The translations under genes were made by a program, and so were the position numbers. Of a stretch of DNA of 64,000 nt, positions 50,722 to 61,142 are shown piece by piece; within the stretch, counting starts at the first letter, position 1, and each line of letters starts with the position of its first letter. Source of the stretch: Syngnathus acus (lineage: Eukaryota > Chordata > Actinopteri > Syngnathiformes > Syngnathidae). The stretch lies in assembly GCF_901709675.1 (NCBI RefSeq), contig NC_051091.1:14390467-14454466 (forward strand), written 5' to 3'. Below the pieces are notes generated by a model. The model was not told where the DNA came from. It was given only the letters and a program-made list of their open reading frames with translations, and searched no databases.

Positions 50722-52751
50722 CGTCCTGTTCTTGCTGTCTGCTGTATGCACACTGGCTCGGTTTTGCCCCTCTTATTTATTGGGTTATTGGTTTATTATT
50801 TATTCATCGCTCATTTTATTTATTATTTATGGTTTGTGCCTTCTTGTTTTTGTTTTGTGTCGCCTACTTGTATGTCTCGTCACCGTGGGATGGAGGAAAC
50901 GGAATTTCGGTTTCTTTGTGTGTCTTGACATATGAAGGGATTGACAATAAAGCTGACTTTGACTTTGACTTATAAACAACACCGCTGACTCCGGAAGTAA
51001 ATGTGGCGCTGACATCAGACTCGTCGTCAATTACAGTTCCAATTATTCCACAGGCCTATATAACTATACTACATCCATCCATCCATCTTCTTCCGCTTAT
51101 CGGGGGTCTGGTCGCGGGGGCAGCAGCTTTAGGAGGGACTCCCAGACTTCCCTCTCCCCAGCCACTTCAGTTGAGACTTTGCCTTTTGGCTCAGCTCTCG
51201 ATTCACCACGACAGACCGGTCGGTACAGAGTCCGCATTACTGCCGACGTTGCACCGATCCGCCTGTCGATCTCGCGCTCCATCCTGCCCTCACTCGTGAA
51301 CAAGACCCCAAGATACTTGAACTCCTCCACTTGGGGCAGGATCTCATCCCCGATCCGGAGAGGGCATTCCATCCTTTTCCGACCGAGGACCATGGACTCG
51401 GATTTGGAGGTGCTGACCCTCATCCCGATCGCTTCACACTCGGCTGCGACCCGCTCCAGTGAGAGCTGGAGATCACGGCTTGAAGAAGCCAACAGCACCA
51501 CGTCGTCTGCAAAAGGTCCCCCAACCGGACACCCTCAACGCCTCGGCTGTGCCTAGAAATTCTGTCCATAAAAGTTATGAACAGAATCGGTGACAAAGGG
51601 CAGCCTTGGCGGAGTCCAACCCTCACTGGGAACGCGACTTACTGCCGGAAATGCGGACCAAACTCTGACATTGGTGATACAGCCCTTATCAGTCGGCTCG
51701 CCACTCCGTACTCCCGAAGCACCCTCCTCAGAACTTCCCGAGAGACACGGTCGAACGCCTTCTCCAAGTCAACAAAACACATGTGGACTGGTTGGGGGGA
51801 CTCCCATGCCCCCCCCGAGGATCCTGCCGAGGGTGTAGAGCTGGTCCACTGTTCCACGGCCAGGACGAAAGCCACACTGCTCCTCCTGAATCCGAGGTTC
51901 GACCTCCCAACGGACCCTCCTCTCCAGCACCCCTGAATAGACCTTACCTGGGAGGCTGAGTAGTGTGATTCCTCTGTAGTTGGAACACACCCTCCGGTCC
52001 CCCCTCATAAACCACCACCCCAGTCTGCCAATCCAGAGCTACCGTCCCCGATGTCCACGCGATGTTGCAGAGGCGTGTCAACCAGGACAGCCGCAGAACA
52101 TCCAGAGCCTTTCAAAACTCTGGGCGGATCTCATCCAACCCTGGGGCCTTGCCCCCGAGGAGTTTTTTAACTACCTCAGTGACTTCGACCCCAGAGATTG
52201 GAGAGTCCATCTCAGAGTCTCCATGCCCTGCTTCCACAATGGAAGGTGTGTCGGTGGAATTGAGGAGGTCTTCGAAGTATTCTCCCCACCGACTCACGAC
52301 GTCCCGAGTCGAGGTCAGCAGCACGCCATCTCCACTGTAAACAGTGTTGACAATGCAATGCTTCCCCGTCCTGAGACGCCGGATGGTGGAACAGAATCTC
52401 CTCGAAGCCGTCCGAAAGTCATTCTCCAATGGCCTCGCCAAACTCCTCCCACGCCCGAGTTTTTGCCTCAGCAACCGCCGAAGCCACGGTCCGCTTGGCC
52501 ATCCGGTACCTGTCGGCTGCCTCCGGAGTCCCACAGGCCAAAATGGCCCGATAGGACTCCTTCTTCAGCTTGACGGCATCCCATCGAGACTGCTTTGGCT
52601 CTACTGACTGGGAAATGTTTAAGCAGGCGGCCACTTGCAATGATCGGACGGATATAGAGGAGTATACTGACTCTGTTTCCTCTTACGTCGCGAAGTGCAT
52701 TGATGATGTGACCCACTCGAAATACATCGTCACTCGGGCTAACTGGAAGCC

Positions 52752-54143
52752 GTGGCTGACTGGGCCTGTCCTCAGGCTGCTGAGGGCCAGGGACAAAGCC
52801 TTCAGAGCGGGGATGAGGCTGGCTTGAGGACAGCGAGGGCCGACCGGTCCCGGGGCATCAAGAAGGCGAAAAGGGCGTTCTCTTGCAGGATTACCGCCCA
52901 CTTCAAGGACAGCAAGGACGCACGGTGCCTTTGGCAGGGCATTCAGACCATCACGGACTACAAGCCCGCACCGCAGAGCTGTGAGGGCGACATCCGTCTG
53001 CTCAACGATCTCAATCGCTTCTTTGCTCGCTTCGACGCTCAGAACAGCACTTGCCCGCTGAAGGCCCCTCCTCCTCCACAAGAGCAGCCCCTGTGCCTCT
53101 CTGCTGATAGCGTGAGGAGGGCGCTTGCCGCTATCAACACTCGTAAGGCGGCGGGCCCTGACAACATCCCGGGTCGAGCGCTGAAGGACTGCGCTGGGGA
53201 GCTGACGGGTGTCTTCACGGACATCTTCAACATTTCCCTGCAGCAGGCCGTTGTCCCTTCGTGTTTCAAGGCTGCCACCATCGTACCTGTGCCAAAGAAA
53301 CCTGCCCTGTCCTGCTTCAATGACTACCGCCCCGTGGCACTGACGCCCATCATCATGAAGTGCTTTGAGCGGCTTGTCATGGAGCACATCAGATCCATTC
53401 TACCCCCCACCATAGACCCCTTCCAGTTTGCGTACCGAGCCAAATGGTCCTCTGAGGATGCCATCTGCTCGGCCCTCCACTCGGCCCTCACCCACCTGGA
53501 GAGTAGGGACTCGTATGTGAGATTGTTGTTTGTGGACTTCAGTTCTGCCTTCAACACCATTGTGCCACAACGACTCATCTGCAAACTCGCCAAGCTGGGC
53601 CTCAGTACCTACCTCTGCAACTGGCTACTAGACTTCCTCAGTCAGAGACCTCAGGTGGTACGTGTTGGCGACAAGACCTCCGCCAGCATCACGCTGAGCA
53701 CGGGGGCCCCCCAAGGCTGCGTGCTCAGTCCGCTGCTCTTCACCCTGCTGACACATGACTGTGCTGCAACCTTCAGCGCCAACCGCATGGTGAAATTTGC
53801 TGACGACACGACTCTTGTGGGTCTCATCACCAAGGGCGACGAGACTCAATACAGGTTGGAGGTTGACCTTCTGACCACGTGGTGCAAGGACAACAACCTC
53901 CTGCTAAACGTCAACAAGACCAAGGAGATTGTTGTTGACTTCCGGAAGGGTCACACCCGACACCTGCCGCTGACCATCGACGGTGCTGTGGTGGAGAGAG
54001 TGAGCAGCACCAGGTTCCTGGGGGTGCACATCAGTGAGGATGTCTCCTGGTCCACCAACACCGCCTCACTGGCGAAGAAGGCCCAGCGCCGCCTGTACTT
54101 CCTGCGGAAACCCAGGAGAGCGTGTGCTCCTCGGCCGTCATGA
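52752..54143 (+). pseudogene. Rex1-like reverse transcriptase (copy F)
   Basis: From about 52815 the family frame reads [132 protein letters not shown] and LTIDGAVVERVSSTRF. RT motifs A through the catalytic FADD are all in one frame, the only Rex1-like copy here where that holds. The first 20 residues are out of frame because one G is missing in the GCGGGG run near 52817; another base is missing at about 54131. Confidence 0.88.
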
Positions 54144-54487
54144 CTACATTTTACCGTGGCACCATTGAGAGCGTCCTCTCCAGCTGTATTGCTGTTTGGG
54201 GTGGTAGCTGCACTGACTACAACATGAAGGCCCTCCAGCGCATAGTGAACACGGCTGGTAAGATTATTGGTGCTTCACTCCCCTCCTTGGAGGACATTTA
54301 CACCTCCCATCTCACCCGCAAGGCGACCACGATTGTGAGTGATGTGAGTCACCCCGCTCGCTCTTTGTTCGATCTTCTGCCTTCTGGGAAGAGGTACAGG
54401 AGCCTGCGCTCCCGCACCACCAGACTCACCAACAGCTTCGTACTCCAGGCTGTTAGGATCCTGAACTCTCTCCCCCCTTCTGCGTAG
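54122..54487 (+). pseudogene. Rex1-like RT C-terminal part (copy F)
   Basis: Continues after the second frameshift: AVMTTFYRGTIESVLSSCIA, YNMKALQRIVNTAGKIIGAS, HPARSLFDLLPSGKRYRSLR and a natural stop after SLPPSA at 54485-54487. The 3' UTR follows to the tail at 54773. Confidence 0.85.
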
Positions 54488-55602
54488 CGTCCTGTACTTT
54501 TACGCTATATTCTGACTGTCTGCTGTATGCACACTTGCTCCGTTTTGCTCCTCTTATTTATTTATTTATTGTGTTACTTGTTTATTTATTATTTATTCAT
54601 CAATCTTATTATTCATTGTTTGTGCCTTCTTGTTTTTATTTTGTGTTGTTTGCTTGTATGTATGTCGTGTCTTGTCACCGTGGGATAGTGGAAACGTAAT
54701 TTCGATTTCTTTGTGTGTCTTGGCATGTGAAGAGGTTGACAATAAAGCAGACTTTGACTTTGACTTTGACTTACCGCCGGTGTCCACCAGCTGGTTCGGG
54801 GATTGCCGCCACGACAGGCACCGACCACCTTACAGCTACAGCTCCGATCGGCTGCCTCAACAATGGAGGCACGAAACATGGTCCACTCTGACTCAATGCT
54901 CAAAGCTCTGCCGGAGGTGGGAGTTGAAGCTCTTCCCGACGGGATTCTGCTAGACGTTCCCAGTAGACCCTCACAGAGCGTTTGGGTCTGCCAGGTTAGA
55001 CCGGCATCTTCCCCCACCATCGGAGCCAACCCACCACCAGGTGGTGATCAGTTGACAGCTCCGCCCCTCTCTTCACCCGAGTGTCCAAAACATGCGGCCG
55101 CAAATCCGATGACACGACTTCAAAGTCGAATCATCGAACTGCGGCCTAGGGTGTCCTGGAGCCAAGTGCACACATGGACACCCTTATGTTTAAACATGGT
55201 GTTCATTATTGAAAATATGTGTCGAGCACAGAAGTCCAATAATAGAACACCGCTCGGGCTCAGATCGGGGGGGGCATTCCTCCCAATCACGCCCTTCCAG
55301 GTCTCACTGCCCACGTGAGCATTGAAGTCACCCAGTAGAACGATAGAGTTCCCAGAAGGAGCGCACTCCAGCACTTCTTCTAAGGACCCCAAAAAGGGTG
55401 GGTACTCTGAGTTGCTGTTTGGTGCATTGGCACAAACAACAGTCAGGACCCGTCCCCCCACCCGAAGGCGGAGGGAGGCTACCCTCTCGTTCACCGGTGT
55501 GAACCCCAATGTGCAGGCGCCCAGCCGGGGGGCAACAAGTATACCCACACCTGCTCGACGCCTCTCACCGTGAGCAACTCCAGAGTGGAAGAGAGTCTAG
55601 CC

Positions 55603-56705
55603 CAGTGGTCACCAAACTACGGCCCGCGGGCCGGATACGGCCCACGGGACCGTTTAATCCGGCCCGCCAACCCTGAACAAATTGTATTATTAAACTTTTT
55701 TTTGTGGTCATTTTGCCTGCAATGACTGCGTTTCCCCAGTAGATGGGGAAGCGCTCGCCTGCGCATTTACTACCGGAAGCCGTGTCAGAAAGCTCGGTGC
55801 ACACTCACAAGTGCGTGTACGTACTCAGTAGTACGGACATGGCGCACTCGCGCTCTATTTGTATCAGTCCCGAATTTAGAGCGTGGGTTGTGACGACAGC
55901 ATTCTTGTAATTCGCGCGCTGAGCTTTCAGATGCAGTTTTGCGCTAAAGCCACCCACAAACCTTCCCCTGGAATCCTTCCATTAAAATGAGTCGCCCAAG
56001 GAAAAGCAAGGTGGACACAGTGCCGAGCGTTTAAAAGAGAGTGGCCAATTTGGCTCGACGTACGCAATGTGACGTTCAGCCACATGAACGTCAACATCAA
56101 CCCGTCACAGATCGAGGTAAACGGACCAACACCTCGGATCTCGCCTAAGAATTGCCACAGCAAATTTTACTCCAGACTATGACGCACTAGCAAACTTTAA
56201 CAATAAAGACAGCGGTGTCTACAAGCCTACTGGAACCTACAAAAGGATTATAAGGAAGGAACACAAGAACTTTAAGAGACTGCTCATGTGTGTCAGAGAG
56301 ATTCTGCTCTGACAACTGAGCTGAACTTTTATCTGTTAAGATTGTGCATGGCACAACAGAAAGTTAATGCTCCATGGCTTTTTTTTCTATGAGGAACCCA
56401 GAGAGAGTTATTTAGTTATTATTTATTTCCTTTTTTTTCTGTGAAGAACTCAGAGAGGGTTATTTAGTTATTATTTATTTCATTAATAGTGTTATTATTT
56501 GTTTCCTGACTTTTTTTCTGTAAAGAACCTGGAAAGGGTTATTAAATAACCGTTATTTGGTTATGTGTGGCTTTCTGGAAAACAATAAATGTTTTAAGCT
56601 CCCCTACGATCGTCACACTTTTTCTGTTACAAACTGACACCGGCCCCCCCATCAGAGAAGGGAAAAGTTATGTGGCCCTCACAGGAAAAAGTTTGGGGAC
56701 CCCTG
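55603..56705 (+). mobile_element. mosaic hAT element
   Basis: Flanked by the perfect 8-bp duplication GTCTAGCC (55595-55602 and 56706-56713). The left 580 bp match hAT copy 1 (GTCACCAAACTACGGCCCGC, the MSRPRKSKVDT-type start at 55987, the ACTCCAGACTATGACGCACTAG C-terminal remnant). From about 56190 the sequence changes to a different hAT family (CGGTGTCTACAAGCCTACTG..., ending AAAAGTTTGGGGACCCCTG). The left end CAGTGGTCACC is itself intermediate between families. Length is 1103 bp. Confidence 0.85.
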
Positions 56706-57275
56706 GTCTAGCCCCTCTCAAGAGGGCTTGTACCAGAACCCAAACTGTGTGTGGAGGCAAGTTCGACTATGTCTAGTCGGAACATTTCTGCCTCACACAC
56801 CAGCTCGGGTTCCTTTCCAACCAGAGAGGTGACATTCCATGTCCCAAGAGCCACCTTCTGCAGCCGGGGATCAGACCGCCAAGGTCCCCGCCTTTGGCCG
56901 CCGCCCAGCTCACTTTGCACCCGACCCCTTTGGCCCCTCCCACAGGTGGTGAGCCCATGGGACCCACGTTTCCTTTTCAGGCTGTGCCCAGCCGAGCCCC
57001 ATGGGTGAAGGCCCGGCCACCAGACGCTCGCCTTTGAGCCCCAACTCCAGGCCTGGCTCCAGACCTAACCCGCGTCCAGGCGAGGGAAAACGAAATCCAT
57101 TTATATTATTCTTCATAAAGGGTTCGTGTGAGCCGTGCTTTGTCTGGCCCCTCACCTCAGACCCTTTTGCCATGGGTGACTCTACCAAGGGCATGAAGCC
57201 ATAGACAACTCGGCTCCTAGGATCATTAGGAGACGCAATCCCCTCCACCACGACAAGGTGACGACTCACAGAGTT

Positions 57276-57420
57276 CTAATGTTTATATTTAAAAAAAAAT
57301 CTTATTCATACACACACTGTAAATCTAACGTAATGGTCTCCCACCATAGAGTCGAAACATTTAGCATTATAGCCCACACTATATAGACTTATTACAAGTA
57401 AACTTTACCAGCTACAGAAA
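57276..57420. other. unassigned sequence
   Basis: 145 bp between Rex3 copy 3 and a minus-strand LINE; no feature recognised. Confidence 0.3.
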
Positions 57421-58497
57421 AAAGTCAAAGTCAAAGTCTGCTTTATTGTCAATTTCTTCACATGCCAAGACACACAAAGAAATCGAAATTACGTTCCCAC
57501 TATCCCACGGTGACAAGACATAGTAAACAATATACATACGTACAAGTAAACAACACAAAAAAATAAAAACAAGAAGGCACAAACAATGAATAAATAAGAG
57601 TGATGAATAAATAATAAATAAACAAATAACATAATAAATAAGAGGAGCAAAAATGGAGCAAGTGTGCATACAGCAGACCGTCAGAATATAGCGCAAAAGT
57701 ACAGGACGCTACGCAGAAGGGGAGAGAGAGTTTAGGATCCTAACAGCCTGGAGTACGAAGCTGTTGGTGAGTCTGGTGGTGCGGGAGAGCAGGCTCCTGT
57801 ACCTCTTCCCAGAGGGCAGAAGATCAAACAAAGAGTGAGCGGGGTGACTCACATCACTCACAATCGTGGTCGCCTTGCGGGTGAGATGGGAGGTGTAAAT
57901 GTCCTTCAGGGAGGGGAGTGAAGCACCAATAATCTTACCAGCCGTGTTCACTATGCGCTGCAGGGCCTTCATGTTGTATTCAGTGCAGCTACCACCCCAA
58001 ACAGCGATACAACTGGAGAGGACGCTCTCAATGGTGCCACGGTAGAATGTAGTCATGACGGCCGGAGGAGCACTTGCTCGCCTGAGTTTCCGCAGGAAGT
58101 ACAGGCGGCGCTGAGCTTTCTTCGCCAGTGATGCGGTGTTGGTGGACCAGGAGAGATCCTCACTGATGTGCACCCCCAGGAACCTGGTGCTGCTCACTCT
58201 CTCCACCACAGCACCGGTCAGCGGCAGGTGTTGGGTGTGACCCTTCCGGAAGTCAACAACAATCTCCTTGGTCTTGTTGACGTTCAGCAGGAGGTTGTTG
58301 TCCCTGCACCACGTGGTCAGAAGGTCAACCTCCAACCTGTATTGAGTCTCGTCGCCCTTGGTGATGAGACCCACCAGAGTCGTGTGTCACTATGCGGTTG
58401 TTGCTGTAGGTTGCAGTGCCGTCATGCGTCAGCAGGGTGAAGAGCAGCGGACTGAGCACGCAGCCTTGGGGGGCCGCCTGCTTAAACATTTCCCAGG
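57421..58497 (-). mobile_element. Rex1-like LINE, internally deleted copy G
   Basis: Minus strand, 3' tail AAAGTCAAAGTCAAAGTC at 57421-57440, 5'-truncated at about 58497 within CTGGGAAATG. It carries the same MFKQA-APQGCV junction and the same LTGAVV two-codon loss as copy A (920-2733). The ORF 58374-57709 is open; a small insertion near 58380 (ACGACTCTGG around CACACGAC) breaks the FADD motif. Confidence 0.85.
57709..58374 (-). pseudogene. Rex1-like RT C-terminal ORF (deletion derivative, copy G)
   Basis: The 221-residue open frame runs LITKGDETQYRLEVDLLTTW to RILNSLSPSA, about 6 residue differences from the same stretch of copy A. The upstream part (MFKQAAPQGCVLSPLLFTLL, then NNRIV) is out of frame with it because of the FADD lesion. 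The RT core is deleted, so it cannot be autonomous. Confidence 0.85.
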
Positions 58498-59053
58498 TAA
58501 GACGCATAGCCGTCCAAAGTCATCTCGGTCTACTGGCCCTCGCACTTTGGTCATAGGGGACTCCATTACCCGAAATATTACGCTTAAAAATCCAGCCACG
58601 GTAATGTGTATTCCTGGGGGCAGAGCACCCGACATAGAAGCTAATCTTAGGGAGCTGACTCGCAATAGGTCTAGTCAACAGCGTAGTTCCAACAACACTA
58701 GCTACTCGGACATAGTGATACACGTCGGCTCCAATGATGTTAGGATGAGACAATCAGAGATCACAAAGAAAAACATAGCGAGGACTTGTGATCTCGCCAG
58801 AAAGATGAGTCGGCATCGAGTATTTGTCTCTGGCCCCCTGCCTGGGAGAGGCACTGATGAGAGGTTTAGTAGATTAGTCTCCCTTAATCGATGGATGGCT
58901 GGGTTCTGTAAAAAGCAGGGACTGTATTTTATAGATAACTGGCCCTCCTTCTGGGGCCGCCCCGACCTGCCGAGGAAGGACGGCCTTCACCCTAACCGTG
59001 AAGGCGCCTTCACTCTTTCTAGGAATGTAGATTACTGTTTGAGCCACTCATGA
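58498..59053 (+). pseudogene. L2-like LINE ORF1 with SGNH esterase domain
   Basis: The protein reads RTLVIGDSITRNI (GDS block with the nucleophile Ser), DIVIHVGSNDVRMRQSEI (GxND block) and KDGLHPNREGAFTL (DxxH block), the complete catalytic signature of SGNH hydrolases, and stops after CLSHS. Esterase-like domains of this type are known in ORF1 of CR1/L2 retrotransposons, where they may help association with membranes or RNA. The N-terminus is cut at the junction with LINE copy G (about 58498); the Met at 58358 belongs to that other element. No stop interrupts the domain. Confidence 0.85.
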
Positions 59054-59383
59054 CAGGTCACTTTAGAGCAGGCCGGGGCACAGGTGATTAGACCACCTGT
59101 TAGGATGGGTTTGGAGTCTGTTAAGTTAAAGTTAACTAGCGCTAGGCTAGACTTCCAGCATGCACATAGCTCCTCGTGTAGACTAGAGCGTGACAGTTTG
59201 AATAGTGTTACAGTACACATAAACACACTTTCTACTGGGGTAGTAGACAAATCCAATCACTCCACCCCGAACGGTTTTGCTGATGAAACGGTGCCTGTTT
59301 CAGATAATTTTACATGTGTAACAAATATTTACTATCAAATTCCCACGGTCGTATCGTCCCACCGCGCTAACAAACATTGATAC
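59054..59383 (+). mobile_element. L2-like ORF1-ORF2 junction region
   Basis: Contains INTLSTGVVDKSNHSTPNGF and TNIYYQIPTVVSSHRANKH, the region just before the endonuclease. The same protein segment appears on the minus strand at 60990-61142 (LSTEVVDKSSS, NINYQIPTVVSS). It ends at the boundary with another LINE tail. Confidence 0.7.
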
Positions 59384-60045
59384 CCCGGGGGGAAATTCAG
59401 GAGCCAGCAGTTAGACACAGAAATACACAGATAGATAAACAGATAAACAATACTAACATCGATAACAGAAGATAGCTTAATATTAATAAATAATTAAATA
59501 GATCAAATAAATAAATTAATGGATCAAATAAATGAACAACAAACAGTGTTACGACCGTGGGCGTGCCCCCAAACCCCGCGACGAGTTAAAAAGTCCCGCG
59601 GCATAGGGAAGGAATGAACCCCTCAGCCTCTCCGTGGAGCAAGACGGTGTCAGCAGCCTATCACTGAATCTACTCATCCACCCAATGACGATGCTGTACA
59701 GTGGGTGTTCGGGGTTGTCTTTGATTGACAGCAGCCGAGCCAACGCCCGCTGATCTGCCGCAGACGCCAGACCAGGTAGCTTCGTGCCTACAACAGAAGC
59801 CCACTTCTTCACTAGTTTGTCCAGGCGGGAGGCATTCCTCTTCTTGACGCCACCCCCACAGCACCAGTCCATCTCTAATACAGCCAACAATAGCAGTATC
59901 ATCCGGCACATGGCAGAACCCGGAGCTGTACTGGAAGTCAGAGGTGTACAGGGTGAACAGGAAGGGAGAGAGCACCGTTCCCTGCGATCCTCCCATGCTG
60001 CTTCTCACCATGCCTGATTCACAGCCTCCCATGAGCACATACTGA
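59384..60045 (-). mobile_element. LINE 3' end, unassigned clade
   Basis: Minus strand: SQGTVLSPFLFTLYTSDFQY (RT motif), a PDDTAIVG block (FADD equivalent, mutated), KKRNASRLDKLVKKWASVVG, EHPLYSIVIGWMSRFSDRLL and RGSFLPYAAGLFNSSRG. The 3' UTR ends in TCCTGAATTTCCCCCCGGGG at about 59384-59404 with AT-rich (GATA/TTTA)-type sequence at 59410-59530. Frameshifted. It separates the two head-to-head L2 pieces. Confidence 0.65.
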
Positions 60046-61142
60046 GGTTGCCCGTAAAGAATCTGAATCGAGGGCGTTTTAACAGAGCCGCATTGAAGTC
60101 ATTTGTGAGATTAAAAATTGTGCCATTATAAGAGGGAAATGCGGCAGTTGCTAGAGGCAGTAACTCGGAGAGCGCAGTCGTGGTTACGGAGTTAATATCA
60201 CGGCTGCTGTAGCTTTGATTGCATTTCTGTCATTGACAGAGAGCCAAAACTTCAAATTTTATTAAGTAGTGATCGGACATAACAGTAGTGTACGGCAATA
60301 CCATTATATTTGTGGTTACCATGCCTCGGCATAGTGCCAGATCTAAAGTATTTCCAACTTTATGCGTTGCCTGTATTGCCAGTGTGAAACCGAACGTATC
60401 AATTATTGTCTGAAACGCCACAGTAAGTGGCTTTGACGGAAAATTAATATGAATATTAAAATCTCCCATAATCATTATATTATCCACATGGGCCACCGGG
60501 TCAGCCACAAATTCTGAAGATTCATCCAGGAAGATAGAGTAAACACCTGGTGGAAGGTAGATAACAGTGAGATAAAACGACAGAAAGGCTGTGGATCGGA
60601 CGAGAACTTCAAAAGTTTTAAATGCGTTAATCGAGCTAGGGCTAAGTCTGAGATCAGAATCGGAGATAAGGACTACACCCCCACCCTTCTTACGAGGACG
60701 CACAACATGCGAGCTCACAAAGTTTGGAGGCGAGGCCTCAATAAGTGGCAACAATTCATTAGGTTTTAACCAGGTCTCACAAATACCAAAAATGTTAAGA
60801 TTATGATCTCTAATGAGATCATTAACTTGTAGCGCTTTCGTGGGGAGTGATCTAATATTCATAAAGTCTAATCGGTTGATCAGATTTCGTACCCATGGGA
60901 GGATTTTTGGACAATATATGAGTGGGATTGCATTGTCCAAGCCTGGCATTACGTTTGAAATGTTTATTAACGCAGCAAGAGGAGACAACCGTAGGAATTT
61001 GATAGTTAATATTTGGCACACACGTACTGTTATTAGGAGCGAGCACCATATCATCAGTGAGACCGGTCAGAGAGGAACTAGACTTGTCTACTACCTCAGT
61101 AGAAAGTATGTGGAGTGGTATACCTGGACTTAACTGCCGCAT
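60046..61142 (-). pseudogene. L2-like LINE ORF2 endonuclease domain
   Basis: The 274-residue ORF (61054-60230) includes RLDFMNIRSLPTKALQVNDL, LNIFGICETWLKPNE (catalytic Glu block), VLISDSDLRLSPSS, VIYLPPG, DNIMIMGDFNIHINFPS (GDFN block), GNTLDLALCRGM and TVMSDHYLIKFEV (SDH block). This is an apparently intact APE-type endonuclease. The RT is missing on the left. It points toward the plus-strand L2 ORF1 at 58498, so the two are in inverted orientation. Confidence 0.8.

Larger units (their letters stand above)
47971..50973 (+). mobile_element. Rex1-like LINE copy E, near full-length ORF2
   Basis: Coding begins upstream of 48081 with a basic KRCARRLKRGKRGGVRARLA segment at about 48000. Endonuclease and complete RT follow, ending at a stop at 50719-50721, then a 250-bp 3' UTR with AATAAAGC and a GACTTTGACTTTGACTT tail ending at 50973. 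It is the most complete Rex1-like copy here, with one nonsense codon and one frameshift. It inserted into a CCGTA-family MITE. Confidence 0.85.
52585..54773 (+). mobile_element. Rex1-like LINE copy F, 5'-truncated
   Basis: Begins at about 52585 (CGAGACTGCTTTGGCTCTAC), inside the region after the endonuclease, and ends with a TTTGACTTTGACTTTGACTT tail at 54773. It lies between GACGGCATCCC and ACCGCCGG of Rex3 copy 3; copy 1 shows these are adjacent (GCATCCCTTACCGCC), so the insertion site is exact within a few bases. Two single-base losses break the frame. Confidence 0.88.
51066..57275 (-). mobile_element. Rex3/RTE-like LINE copy 3, split by a LINE and an hAT
   Basis: The (CATC)n tail is at 51069-51087 and the 5' leader (SRHLVVVEGIASPNDP on the minus strand) at about 57200-57265, so the copy is close to full length. 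It is interrupted by Rex1-like copy F (52585-54773) and a mosaic hAT (55603-56705). Coding segments include FADDLLQTTW-region damage near 51520, [14 protein letters not shown] (about 51740-51780), [20 protein letters not shown] (about 52140) and [17 protein letters not shown] (about 55300). It has several internal deletions and frameshifts. Confidence 0.85.
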
